A stretch of 64,000 nt of DNA, taken from NCBI GenBank assembly GCA_019417465.1, contig DXVF01000004.1, positions 62,001 through 126,000 on the forward strand, read 5' to 3'. Shown piece by piece: positions 50,048 through 59,813 of this stretch; position 1 is the stretch's first letter, and each line of letters opens with the position of its first letter. The notes beneath the pieces were generated by a model. That model was not told the DNA's origin and did not search any database. It was given only the letters and a program-made list of their open reading frames with translations. This stretch comes from Clostridiales bacterium. Lineage in GTDB: Bacteria; Bacillota; Clostridia; TANB77; CAG-508. Position numbers and translations under genes: made by a program.

Positions 50048-52312
50048 ATGAAAAATATAAAAAATGTAAAAAAATATATGTTAATAGTCATTTTATTTTT
50101 ATTAATATCATTAAGTATATTTATATTTTTAAAAGTAGAAGCATCTGATAAATTAGACGGAATAGAAAATTTTCCAAGTAGTTACCAACCATATTTAAGA
50201 GAAATTGCAAAGAAACATCCAAATTGGAAATTTAAAGCATTGTATACCAATCTAGATTGGAATTATGTCATAAGTCAGGAAAATATTTACGGGAAGAATT
50301 TAGTACCTATAAATTATTCCGATAGTTGGAAAAATACTACTCCAGGCCAATATAATGTAGAAATTGATAGCGGATGGGTAGATAGTTCTAGGCAATCTAT
50401 AGAATATTGTATGGACCCTAGAAATTTTTTAAATGAAGTTCGTATTTTTCAATTTGAAGCGCTATCTTATGAAACACATACTAATAATTTAGATGGTATT
50501 GAAAAAATATTATATGGAACAGAATTTTATAATACAAAAGTCTCGTATCTTGATAGCAATGGAAATACTATTAATATGAATGAAAATTATTCTGATTTAA
50601 TTTTAAGAGGTGGACAAACTTCCAAAGTTAGTCCTTATCATTTAGCATCTCGTATTAAACAAGAGGTAGGACCTTTTTTATCACATAGTTCAATTAGTGG
50701 AAATGTAGAAGGATTTAAAGGACTATATAATTTTTATAATATAGGGGCTACTAGTTCGGCAGAACCGATGGGAGCAATAAAAAATGGTCTTAGGTATGCA
50801 AGAGATGGAAATGGTGCAAGTCAAGAACTAAAAAGTAAATATTTAATCCCTTGGAATAACAAGGAAAAATCAATTACTGGTGGAGGTATTTTTATTGGTT
50901 CTAGTTATATTAATGTAGGACAAAATACAATTTATTTACAAAAGTTTGATGTTAATGATGATAGAAATGGTGAGTTATTTACACATCAATATATGACTAA
51001 TGTATTAGCACCATATAGTGAATCAAAATCGATTTATAATGGTTATCAAAAGAGCGGATTGTTAGATACAGCTATGACTTTTATTATTCCAATTTATAAT
51101 AATATGCCAAGTATTCAAGTGGATAGTCCAAATATTAATACAAATGATTTTGAACAAGATGATACTAAAGTTTACTGTAATGCTACGAATGTAAATATAA
51201 GAACAGGACCATCTACTTCCTATGAAATAATTACAACTGTTAATATGCAAGATAAAATGACCAGAATTGCAAAAGGCAAACAGTCTGGAGAAAGATGGGA
51301 TAAAGTTATATTAGAAAATGGAATTGTAGGATTTATTTTTCAAGCTTATGTAACAGAAGTACCAGAAGTTCAAATAGAAAAAATTGATATTAGTATAGAT
51401 AATACTACTATACAAAAAGGTGAAAGAAAAAAATTGCAAGTAGTAATTTCTCCACAAGAAGCAGCTAGCCATAAAGTGCAATATACTTCAAGTAATCCAA
51501 ATGTTGCAACTGTAGATAATGAAGGAAATATTGTGGCGATTAGTTCTGGCAAAACAACTATTACTGTTAAAGCAGAAGCAAATAATGTACAATCTCAAAT
51601 TGAAATAATTGTATATAGTAAAGTAACAAATGTATTATTAGATCAGAAAGAAATTTATATGCAAGTAGGAGATACTTTTAAAATTAATGGAGTAGTCGAA
51701 CCAGATGATGCAGATGATAAAACTATTTTATATAATAGCACTAATTCTGATGTTGCAACTATTTCAGAAAATGGAATTATTACAGCCAAACAAGAAGGTG
51801 ATGTAAAATTAATAGCTAGTTCAAGAGAAAATGTAGAAATACAAGCAGAATGTAAATTAAGTGTAGTAAGAAAGATGGAAGATGATGAGATCCATTTTGA
51901 TAGTTCTTTAAATGTAAATAGTATGGAAATTAGTGGAATAGACTATAACAGTAATACAGTAGCAGATATAAAAGAAAAAATTACAACAGATTTAGAAATT
52001 GAAATTGTAAATTATAAAAACCAGATTTTACAAGAAACAGATATTGTTGGAACAGGAAGTAAAATATTAATAAAAGAAAATGGAAAAATACTAAGACAAT
52101 ACAAAATAATTGTATATGGAGATGCAAATGGAGATGGAAAAATTAATAGTGTGGATTTATTAGTAATACAAAGGCATATTTTAGAAATAGAACAGATAGA
52201 AGAAATATTTAGAAAAGCTAGTAATATTAGTAAAAATGGTAAAAAGCCAACATCAGTAGATTTGTTATTAATACAAAGACATATTCTAGGATTACAATTA
52301 ATAGAGCAATAA
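50048..52312 (+). CDS. dockerin-bearing endo-beta-N-acetylglucosaminidase with SH3 and Ig-like domains
   Basis: The 754-residue secreted protein has a signal/anchor helix (11-35), then 'FPSSYQPYLREIAKKHPNW' and the glucosaminidase core ('GVEGFKGLYNFYNIGAT'-like 'NFYNIGATSSAEPMGA', about 230-250), a bacterial SH3 domain ('NVNIRTGPSTSYEII', about 385-440), two BIG2-type Ig domains (about 445-610) and a type I dockerin at the end ('GDANGDGKINSVDLLVIQRH' and 'SVDLLLIQRHILGLQ'). It should cut peptidoglycan glycans and dock to a cohesin. Six CGG trinucleotides are all out of phase. Confidence 0.92.
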   Translation: MKNIKNVKKYMLIVILFLLISLSIFIFLKVEASDKLDGIENFPSSYQPYLREIAKKHPNWKFKALYTNLDWNYVISQENIYGKNLVPINYSDSWKNTTPGQYNVEIDSGWVDSSRQSIEYCMDPRNFLNEVRIFQFEALSYETHTNNLDGIEKILYGTEFYNTKVSYLDSNGNTINMNENYSDLILRGGQTSKVSPYHLASRIKQEVGPFLSHSSISGNVEGFKGLYNFYNIGATSSAEPMGAIKNGLRYARDGNGASQELKSKYLIPWNNKEKSITGGGIFIGSSYINVGQNTIYLQKFDVNDDRNGELFTHQYMTNVLAPYSESKSIYNGYQKSGLLDTAMTFIIPIYNNMPSIQVDSPNINTNDFEQDDTKVYCNATNVNIRTGPSTSYEIITTVNMQDKMTRIAKGKQSGERWDKVILENGIVGFIFQAYVTEVPEVQIEKIDISIDNTTIQKGERKKLQVVISPQEAASHKVQYTSSNPNVATVDNEGNIVAISSGKTTITVKAEANNVQSQIEIIVYSKVTNVLLDQKEIYMQVGDTFKINGVVEPDDADDKTILYNSTNSDVATISENGIITAKQEGDVKLIASSRENVEIQAECKLSVVRKMEDDEIHFDSSLNVNSMEISGIDYNSNTVADIKEKITTDLEIEIVNYKNQILQETDIVGTGSKILIKENGKILRQYKIIVYGDANGDGKINSVDLLVIQRHILEIEQIEEIFRKASNISKNGKKPTSVDLLLIQRHILGLQLIEQ

Positions 52313-52363
52313 AGAATTTCACATAAAGTTTCTAAAAAAATCTCTAATAAGGAGTGAATTATA

Positions 52364-53639
52364 TTGAAATTGAAAAATAGGATAATTTATTTATTTATAT
52401 TACTATTTATTGGATGTTTCTTTTTTTATAGTAGTTATGCTTTAAAAACAGGAACGGTTTATTTAGAAAGTAATAAAGAAACATTAGAAAAGGAAGATGA
52501 AATAGAGGTTAGTGTGAATTTGAAAGATACACAAACAGCAGCTTTTAATTTCTCTCTTTATTTTGATGATACAAAATTTGAGTATATATCTAATATAGAA
52601 AATACTAATGTGGTGGGTAATCGTATTGTTTTTGTTTGGTATGATAAAAGTGGGTTAAATGGAGCAAAACAAGGAGAACTTGTAAAATTTAAGTTTAAGG
52701 CAAAAGAAAATGGAATTGCGACTTTTAACTTACAAGGGGAATTTTATAGTGAGAAAGGTCAATTAATAGATACTAATTTTGAAGAAAAGCAAGTTCGAAT
52801 AGGAAAAGAAGAAAGTATTTTGGAAATGCAATCACAAGGAGAACAAGGTACAGATTCTAGTACCAGTAATGCAAATTTAAAAACTTTAAGATTAAATATA
52901 GAAGGAATTACGCCAAATTTTGAAAAAGATGTTTATGAATATTATATAACAGTTGGAAATAGTGTTAAAGAAATAGATGTATTAGCAGTTAGTGAAAATC
53001 CTAATGCTAATGTAGAAATAACTGGAAATACAAATCTAAAAGAAGGATTAAATGTTATAAATATTGTAGTTACATCAGAAGATAAAACTATAAAGAATAC
53101 TTATACTATTCAAGTAACTAAAACTGCCAATTTAGAACTAGCAAATACTAATTTAGAAATATTAGCAATTGAAAACGCTTTATTAAATCCTACTTTTGAT
53201 GTTATAGAAACTAATTATAAAACTGAAATATCAAGTGAAGTAGAAAATATTAAAATTCTAGCTGTTCCACAAAATGAAAAAGCAACAGTTAAAATAAGTG
53301 GAACAGATAATTTAAAACAAGGGAATAACTTAGTAATTGTTGAAATAACAGCACCAAATCGGTTTTAGTAAAAAGAAATACAAAATTCAAGTTTATAAAA
53401 GAAATGAAGAAGAGGAAAGTAAGTATAAAGAAGAACAAAGTAAATTACAGGAGAAGTTGGAACAAGCGTATGAAATAGAAAAATTAAATAATGAGGCAAA
53501 TATAAATGAAGAAGATACTAAAATAGGAGAGGATAAAATTAATAAAGATAATATTTGGATTTTATATATAGTGGTTGGTATAATAATTGTAATATTAATA
53601 ATTTTCTGTTATCTAAAGCATAAAAAAATGAAAAAATAA
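52364..53639 (+). CDS. membrane-anchored cohesin/cadherin-like surface protein, with in-frame CGG +1 site
   Basis: The corrected 424-residue protein has a signal peptide, a cohesin-type domain (about 27-145: 'VYLESNKETLEKEDEIEVSV', 'AFNFSLYFDDTKFEY'), two cadherin-like beta-sandwich repeats (about 165-255 and 257-345, each starting 'L..L.I....L.P.F'), a charged helical stretch and a C-terminal membrane helix with a basic tail. CGG 53360 falls near the end of the second repeat; +1 reading gives TAPN-G-FSKKKYKIQVYK, the repeat's normal closing strand, and the membrane anchor. Frame 0 stops after one more residue and would release the protein. The TTG start at 52364 follows AAGGAGTGAATTATA. Confidence 0.88.
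53360..53362 (+). other. in-frame CGG (CGGT), +1 site in cohesin/cadherin-like gene
   Basis: Corrected context is ITAPN-[CGGT]-FSKKKYKIQVY. The first repeat has 'VTSEDKTIKNTYTIQVTK' at the same place. It is the last in-frame CGG of the window. Confidence 0.9.
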
Positions 53640-53713
53640 ACTTTTGTTTTATAAAATATATAGGACTATTACTAATTACGTGATAAGAATGAAAAAGTGG
53701 AGTATGTAGTTAC

Positions 53714-53742
53714 TTGATAGATAAGTGATTTTATGATACTAT
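53714..53742 (+). promoter_or_regulatory. sigma-A-like promoter before ABC-F gene
   Basis: TTGATA and TACTAT are 17 bp apart. Sequence around it resembles the promoter at 57927-57955, including TTTATGATA before the -10. Confidence 0.6.
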
Positions 53743-53785
53743 AGCTACAACAATATTATAATCTTTTATTTAGATGGGAGAGGCA

Positions 53786-55276
53786 ATGTCTTTAATAAAT
53801 GTAAAAAATTTAACATTCAGATATGATGGAAGTTATAATAATATATTTGAAGATGTAACATTTAATATAGATACTGATTGGAAATTAGGTTTAATTGGCA
53901 GAAATGGTAAAGGGAAAACTACATTTTTAAATTTGTTGCAAGGAAAGTATGAATATAAAGGCATAATATCAAAAAGCGTTGATGTCGATTATTTTCCTTT
54001 TGAAGTAACAAATAAAGATAGAATGTCAATAGAAATAGTAAATAAAATTGCTCCAAATGTTGAAGATTGGGAAATTATAAAGGAATTAAGTTTACTTAAT
54101 ACAGATACGGAAATTTTATATAGGAACTTTAATCTATTGAGTGGTGGAGAACAAGTAAAGATACTTTTAATCAGTCTATTTTTAAAGAAAAATAACTTTT
54201 TACTTATAGATGAACCTACAAATCATTTAGATGTTGAAACAAGAGAAAATTTAGTTAGTTATTTAGAAAAGAAAAAAGGATTTATATTGGTATCTCACGA
54301 TAGGAATTTTTTAGATAAAGTTGTAAATCATATAATTGCTATAAATAATACTAACATTGAAATTAGGCAAGGTAATTTTTCATCTTGGAAAGAAAATAAA
54401 GATAAACAAGATAACTTTGAAGCTATACAGAATGAGAAATTACAGAAAGATATAAATAGACTTGAGATTACTGCTAAAAATACTGCAAAATGGTCAAATG
54501 AGATTGAAAAAACAAAAAGTAAAAAGTATAATTCAGAAACAACAATAGACAAAGGTTATGTAGGACATAAATCTGCTAAAATGATGAAAAAATCGAAGTT
54601 TATTGAAAAAAGAATTGAAAAAGCGATAGATGAAAAAATTAATTTATTGAGGAATGTAGATAAAAATGAAGATTTAAAAATTATTCCATTAGAAAGCAAA
54701 AAAAAACCATTAATTTTAGTAAATAATTTACAAATAAAATATGATGAGAAAGTAATATTTAAGCCTGTTTCATTTGAGGTAAATAATGGAGATAGAGTTG
54801 CAATAGTTGGAAAAAATGGTATAGGAAAATCAAGTATATTAAAGCTTATCATAGGAGAAACAATAAAATTTAATGGAGAATATAAAGTAGCAAATGGTTT
54901 AAAAATATCTTATATATCACAAAGTACAGAAGATTTAAAAGGAAGTTTGAAAAATTTTGCACAATATAATAAAATAGATGAAAGTATTTTTAAAGCAATG
55001 CTAATTAAAATGGGATTTTCAAAATCAGATTTTAACACAGATATACAAAATATGAGCGAAGGACAAAAGAAAAAAGTTTTAATTGGAAAAAGTATATCAG
55101 AACAAGCCAATATTTATGTTTGGGATGAACCTTTGAATTATATTGATATATTAACAAGAATACAAATCGAAAATACTATTTTAAATTATAAACCAACACT
55201 TGTTTTTGTAGAACACGATGAAACTTTTACTCAAAAAGTATCAACTAAAGTTGTATATTTAAAAAAGCAAGTGTGA
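53786..55276 (+). CDS. ABC-F family ATPase, Lsa/CplR-like ribosomal protection type
   Basis: The 496-residue soluble protein has two ABC domains: Walker A 'GRNGKGKTTFLN' and 'GKNGIGKSSILK', signature 'LSGGEQVKILLI' and 'MSEGQKKKVLIG', and Walker B 'FLLIDEPTNHLD' and 'IYVWDEPLNYID'. There is no membrane part. The linker is long and Lys-rich (about 195-290). The opening 'MSLINVKNLTFRYDGSYNNI' resembles Lsa/CplR-type proteins that protect ribosomes from lincosamides, pleuromutilins and streptogramin A; resistance is inferred. The ATG at 53786 follows GGGAGAGGCA. One CGG is out of phase. Confidence 0.87.
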   Translation: MSLINVKNLTFRYDGSYNNIFEDVTFNIDTDWKLGLIGRNGKGKTTFLNLLQGKYEYKGIISKSVDVDYFPFEVTNKDRMSIEIVNKIAPNVEDWEIIKELSLLNTDTEILYRNFNLLSGGEQVKILLISLFLKKNNFLLIDEPTNHLDVETRENLVSYLEKKKGFILVSHDRNFLDKVVNHIIAINNTNIEIRQGNFSSWKENKDKQDNFEAIQNEKLQKDINRLEITAKNTAKWSNEIEKTKSKKYNSETTIDKGYVGHKSAKMMKKSKFIEKRIEKAIDEKINLLRNVDKNEDLKIIPLESKKKPLILVNNLQIKYDEKVIFKPVSFEVNNGDRVAIVGKNGIGKSSILKLIIGETIKFNGEYKVANGLKISYISQSTEDLKGSLKNFAQYNKIDESIFKAMLIKMGFSKSDFNTDIQNMSEGQKKKVLIGKSISEQANIYVWDEPLNYIDILTRIQIENTILNYKPTLVFVEHDETFTQKVSTKVVYLKKQV

Positions 55277-55300
55277 GACAACTTAAATTTTAATATAATA

Positions 55301-55444
55301 GGAAATCCTATAATATCCAGAGCACTAACGGAACTTGGAATTGTTAAGGAATTAAATGAAGGTGTTTCAAGAACTTATAGAGAAATGAGCGAATTCTTCC
55401 TTGAAGATCCAATTTACATAGAAAAAAAGGAATTTCATTTATGA
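55301..55444 (+). pseudogene. C-terminal remnant of an AlbA/RecG-like ATP-binding protein
   Basis: The frame reads 'NPIISRALTELGIVKELNEG' and 'EMSEFFLEDPIY' and ends at TGA 55442-55444. This matches the C-terminus of divergent AAA_4 (AlbA_2/RecG-related) proteins. No start or N-terminal part is present. Confidence 0.55.
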
Positions 55445-55589
55445 TAAAAATTCAAAATCAACAATTAGATTTTTTACTAGTGTTCAAAATAAACTTCATT
55501 ATGCAGTTCACGGAAATACTGTAGCAGAAGTAATATTTAATAGAGTGGATAGTGAAAAAGAAAATATTGGATTAACTAATCTTTTATAA
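55443..55589 (+). pseudogene. C-terminal remnant of a RhuM-family protein
   Basis: The frame reads 'RFFTSVQNKLHYAVHGNTVA' and 'NRVDSEKENIGLTNLL' and ends at TAA 55587-55589. This is the RhuM (virulence/Fic-associated) C-terminal pattern. It overlaps the previous remnant and lacks a start. Together they mark a deletion scar of a former mobile or defence locus. Confidence 0.6.
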
Positions 55590-55656
55590 TAGTAAAAAAT
55601 ACAGATAACATAATTAGTAACTTTCTCATAGAATATAAGAGGGAGTGAATTAAATT

Positions 55657-57636
55657 ATGAAAAAATTATTATTTATAACATGGAGTGTTTCTTATGGCTA
55701 TGGAACAGAAAAATCACTAGCAGATATATTAAATAGACTGGACAAGAGTAAATATTCAATTGATGTATTTCCATTATTTAAAAACTCTAAAAATAGTATT
55801 TTAAATAGTGATATTAATGTTTTAGAACCTTTGATAGATTACACAAAAGAGAATTATGATAAAAAAAGAGATATGGATTACTATTATTCAATACTAGCAA
55901 ATCCACTAAAATTTAATAAACTAATAAAAAACAAATATGATTGTGTAATTGCATGTAATCATAATGCACCATCTTATTTTGCATCATATATGAACAATAC
56001 ACCAAAAGTAGTGTGGATCCGTGGTGATATGAGTGAATTGAATTATAATAATTTCAATCCTACTACAGTAGAATATTCAGGTATAAAACAAGAATACAAT
56101 ATGCAAAAAAATGTACTAAAAACTTTCGATAATATTGTAGTTATTTCAGAAGTAGTAAAAAAAGCTCTAGAAGAAAACTTTGGAATAACAGAAAATATAT
56201 ATGAAATACCAAATTCAGTAGATACAGAAAAAATAAAAAGTTTAAGTAATGAAAAAATATTATTACCAGGAAAACATCTATTTACTACACTTGGAAGATT
56301 AGACAAAAATAAAAATCAAATTCTTTTATTGAAGGCAGCTAAATTAGTAAAAAGATACAGAGATGATTTTAAGATTTATCTATTAGGAGATGGAGAAGAG
56401 AGAAAAAAATTAGAAACCTATATTGAAGAAAATGATTTAGAAGAAAATATACAAATATTAGGATTTAAAGAAAATCCATACCCATATATAAAAAATAGTG
56501 TAGCAACCATATTAACATCTTTAAGTGAAGGTTTTAGTTTAGCTCTGGCAGAAAGTGCAATACTAAATACACCAATTATTTCAACAAATGTTGGAATAGC
56601 AAAAGAACTAATTGAAAAATATGACTGTGGTACTTTAATAAATTATGATGAAAAAGAATTGGCAGAGACATTATTAAAATATATGAAACAAAATGATATG
56701 TGCAAAGAGAAAAGAGATTTCAATATTGGAAATGAATTTGATATTCAAATGGAATTAGAAAGAACTATACAAGTAATTGATGACACGATAGACAAAGCAG
56801 AAGGAAAAACAAAAATAAAAAAATTACCATATCCAGTAGAAAAAATTGATTATTATGATTTAGAAAACTATAAAGTAAAGGAAAATTTGCTTTATATTTT
56901 GGAAGTAAAAAAGAATAATGTTAAATACGAATATTTAATCAACCGAAAAACTGATAATAATAAATTAATTGTATTTAATAATGGAGCAATAGCAGGAGGA
57001 AATGTAAAAGTTCCAGTATTTTAAAGACACAGTTGGGCAAATATCATAAAAACATCATCAATATTTTGTATGGATCCAACATTATATGTAAATGACTTGT
57101 CTGTAGGTTGGGGAATTGGAAAAAATGAAGATTACTATTTAGAAAATAGTAGTTTAATTTTAAAAACAATTATTCAAAAAATGAATATAAATTTAGAAGA
57201 TACTGTTATATATGGAACTTCAGCAGGAGGTTTCCTATCAATCATTATGGGAATTTATCTAAAAGGTGCAAAAGTTGTAGCAGATAATACACAACTAGAT
57301 GTATCAAATTGGGCTTTTATTAGTGCAGTAGATTATATTATGGAATATTGTTTTGATAATATAGGAACAGCATTAAAATATCCAGAAAGATTTAATGTAG
57401 TAGAATCTTTTGTAAAACACAATTATGTTCCTAAAATATATCTTCATGTAAATTTATGCTCTAAAGTAGACAATTCAATGCAGTTAGTTCCATTTTTAGA
57501 AAAGATCGAAACAATGAAAAATGTTACAGAGTATAATAACATTGAAATTACTTTGCATTACGAAGAAAAGAAAGGACATGATGGATTAAGTCAGCAAGAA
57601 GCAATAAACTTCTTATATAAAGTATTGGAGGAATAG
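55657..57636 (+). pseudogene. glycosyltransferase fused to alpha/beta-hydrolase-like domain, interrupted by one TAA
   Basis: A single frame of 660 codons contains one internal TAA at 57022-57024. Residues 1-370 are a GT-B glycosyltransferase ('GRLDKNKNQILLLKAAKLVK', 'GDGEERKKLE', 'SLSEGFSLALAESAI'). After a linker, the part beyond the stop continues in the same frame with 'RHSWANIIKTSSIFCMDPTL' and an esterase elbow 'IYGTSAGGFLSII' typical of capsule/Asp2-like accessory hydrolases. TAA stands where a CAA-type codon would keep the frame. Possible explanations are a recent nonsense mutation, readthrough, or separate translation of the second part (57070-57636), though no ribosome binding site is evident there. 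The start follows AGAGGGAGTGAATTAAATT. Confidence 0.7.
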
Positions 57637-57824
57637 GTTGAAATTAGCTGTTCGTTATTATATAAATTTATAGGATAGTTTATATTATTAAAGCAAAGTT
57701 ATATAAGAGATTTAGAACAAGAAGTAGACAATTTAGAATAATACTTGTGAATATATAAAAAATGATAGCAGCAGCTATCATTTTTTAGTAGTTATTAAGT
57801 TTTTTAATTTGCTTAAGGAGAGAG

Positions 57825-57926
57825 ATGAATGGACACAGCAAGTGGCATAATATAAAATGTCCTTTACTTACAGCTACAAGGACTTTAAAAATGAAAATGA
57901 TGTTTTTGGCACAAATATTTTGTTAG
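57825..57926 (+). pseudogene. short ORF with YebC-like N-terminus, copy 1
   Basis: After AAGGAGAGAG, ATG 57825 opens a 33-codon frame starting MNGHSKWHNIK, the invariant start of YebC/TACO1 proteins, and then diverging. It shares both the start and the following PLLTATR-type stretch with copy 2 at 59004. The flanking 57637-57990 stretch holds no other gene. Confidence 0.45.
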
Positions 57927-57955
57927 TTGATAGATTGATAAATTTATGATATTAT
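57927..57955 (+). promoter_or_regulatory. sigma-A-like promoter before the LSm-like gene
   Basis: TTGATA and TATTAT are separated by 17 bp. Its spacer end (TTTATGA) matches the promoter at 53714-53742. Confidence 0.55.
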
Positions 57956-57990
57956 AATCACAACAAAATAGTAATTTTTTGTTGAGATTG

Positions 57991-58317
57991 ATGGAGGTGG
58001 TAAAAATAAATTATTGGTGGTTTTGGTTTATTATCATCTTTTGTTGTATAATAATACCAAGAAGAAATAAATTATATTTAGGAATAATGAATAGAAAAAA
58101 GAAAGGAAGGAAAAGAAAAATGCCACAAGAATTGATGAAGGAATTTATTGGAAAAGTATGTACTATCATGTTATTTAATGAATCTTTTGGAGTACAGGGA
58201 AAAATAGTTGCAGTAGAAAATAACTGGATTAAAGTTGAGGAAAAAAATAAGGTTCGTTTAATAAATGGGGATATGATTAGAGATATATTAATAGCACCAG
58301 AAAAGTATCAAAAGTAA
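57991..58317 (+). CDS. small protein with LSm-like C-terminal domain
   Basis: From ATG 57991 the protein would have a short hydrophobic helix ('WWFWFIIIFCCIIIP') and a very basic linker ('RKKKGRKRK'). The last 65 residues ('KEFIGKVCTIMLFN', 'GKIVAVENNWIKVEEKNKVR') resemble the small LSm-type family of Clostridia (DUF6897-like). An internal ATG at 58120 preceded by AAGGAAGG may be the real start, giving only that domain. Function unknown. Confidence 0.6.
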   Translation: MEVVKINYWWFWFIIIFCCIIIPRRNKLYLGIMNRKKKGRKRKMPQELMKEFIGKVCTIMLFNESFGVQGKIVAVENNWIKVEEKNKVRLINGDMIRDILIAPEKYQK

Positions 58318-58361
58318 TTTAAATTACAATTTGGTTAGATAAGTTGAAAGGAAGGTATATT

Positions 58362-58751
58362 ATGAATAATGAAGTTGAAAATCCATTTAAAAATATTATA
58401 AATGACAAAAAACAAAAGGAAGAAATAGGAGATACTATTATAGCATTTTTAGAAAATCAAAAACTAATAGATATGAAAAAAGAACTAAAACATCTTTTAA
58501 TAGAATTTGGTTATCTATTAAAAGATAATAATAATGAAATTGTAACATTGGTTAAAGTTAAAACACCAAGTAAATTACTGAAAAAGGAAAAAATATTTTT
58601 CTTGGCAATGCAACAAGGTGAATTAATATTATTAGATAACAACAAATTTAATGAATTAGTATTTAGAAAAGTTTCAGATGATATGTTAAAGATGCATAAT
58701 GTTAATATGGATAGTTTAAACCCAAAAGATTATTTTATGGAACTATATTAG
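58362..58751 (+). CDS. hypothetical protein, unknown family
   Basis: About 129 residues from ATG 58362, which follows GAAAGGAAGGTATATT. It has an acidic, Lys-rich N-terminal half and an alternating hydrophobic C-terminal half ('IFFLAMQQGELILLDNNK'). No motif or membrane helix was recognised. It follows the LSm-like gene at a spacing consistent with cotranscription. Confidence 0.55.
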   Translation: MNNEVENPFKNIINDKKQKEEIGDTIIAFLENQKLIDMKKELKHLLIEFGYLLKDNNNEIVTLVKVKTPSKLLKKEKIFFLAMQQGELILLDNNKFNELVFRKVSDDMLKMHNVNMDSLNPKDYFMELY

Positions 58752-59003
58752 AAATACAAATTACAATTTGAATAATAAAAAACGTACAACTCACATGAGT
58801 AAAATACAAAATATTAAATATAAAATTACCATTTAAAGAAAATGAATTAATTGATTTAGAGCAAATTGATTAAAAGTAACATGTTTAAAGTATTATCTAG
58901 TTACAATAAAGGAATAAAAAATTGGAAAAACACTTGTGTAAATGTAATATAATATGATACAATACTCCTTGGAATATTAAGAAGATTTAAGGAGGAATTA
59001 ACC

Positions 59004-59072
59004 ATGTCAGGACACAGTAAATGGCAAAATGCAAAATCTCCTTTCCTTAGAGCGACAAGGCTGGAGCAATGA
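59004..59072 (+). pseudogene. short ORF with YebC-like N-terminus, copy 2
   Basis: A strong AAGGAGGAATTAACC site precedes ATG 59004. The 22-residue product begins MSGHSKWQNAK and continues SPFLRATR, parallel to copy 1 (CPLLTATR). The real yebC continues with KKGKTDA-like residues that are missing here. Confidence 0.5.
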
Positions 59073-59513
59073 GCAAAAACAGTTTTGGAGCAATTTTGGT
59101 GCAATCATTTCAACAAATCTCAACATAATTGAGAAAAACAAGAGAAATTTGTATAAATAATAGTCAATTTTGGAGTAAAAAATACTCCCCTATTGGCTAT
59201 ATTTTTTTACGAAAAAATGTAAAAAAATAAGTAGGAATATTAAAAACTATAAATGAGAGAATGATTGAAAATACAGTATTACAGGTAAATAATATACTAC
59301 TTATAGTTGTATGTAAATAAGCAAAAACATGTAAACATAATCTGACTTTTATACTCAATAAATAAAGTCAAATTTTATAAAACCTTATTGCTTCAATTTC
59401 ACATTTTACAAATATATCTTGTATTGAAAAAATCAAAAAAGTAGTTAAAAAACCCCCCAATAACCTCAAATGCTTAAAAACAAGTATGTTTTGTGAGTTT
59501 TACAAGTAAAAAG

Positions 59514-59543
59514 TTGACATCCAGTACCCCTCGATGCTATAGT
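59514..59543 (+). promoter_or_regulatory. promoter-like element
   Basis: A perfect TTGACA (59514-59519) and TATAGT (59538-59543) are 18 bp apart. Only a 23-codon frame and a hairpin follow within 240 bp, so the transcript may be a short RNA or a truncated leader. Confidence 0.5.
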
Positions 59544-59749
59544 AAATCCAGCAAATAAAAAAATAGTAAAATGGCGAAAAATATTGATATTGAAAGGATA
59601 TACGGATTTTATGAAAAAAGACAAACATCAAAAAAAGGGTAAACTTCTTATATTACAATGAAAATTCATCAAAAACTCCTTAAAAATATTGAATTTTATA
59701 AAAAAATATAGTAAAATATTGGAAGTGGATATAAAATAAAGTTACAGAA

Positions 59750-59780
59750 GACAAGCACCAATTTGCTTGTCTTTGTTTAT
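59750..59780 (+). terminator. hairpin terminator
   Basis: AGACAAGCA and TGCTTGTCT pair around CCAAT and are followed by TTGTTT. Confidence 0.75.
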
Positions 59781-59813
59781 AAAATATTTTGAATAAGAAA
59801 AAAGGAGCAAAAA

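Larger units (their letters stand above)
58752..59813. other. long AT-rich stretch with remnants, no full gene
   Basis: The stretch contains a YebC-like fragment (59004-59072), a terminator-like hairpin at 59159-59209 (ATAGTCAAT...ATTGGCTAT with inner GGAGTA/TACTCC), a promoter at 59514-59543, a 23-codon frame at 59571-59642 ('MAKNIDIERIYGFYEKRQ', no ribosome binding site) and a second hairpin at 59750-59780. It looks like a junction of rearranged fragments. Confidence 0.5.

Noticed and set aside
57637..59813. CRISPR array or tandem repeats in the AT-rich right-hand gaps
   Set aside because: No regularly spaced direct repeats were seen; only two YebC-like starts and hairpins.
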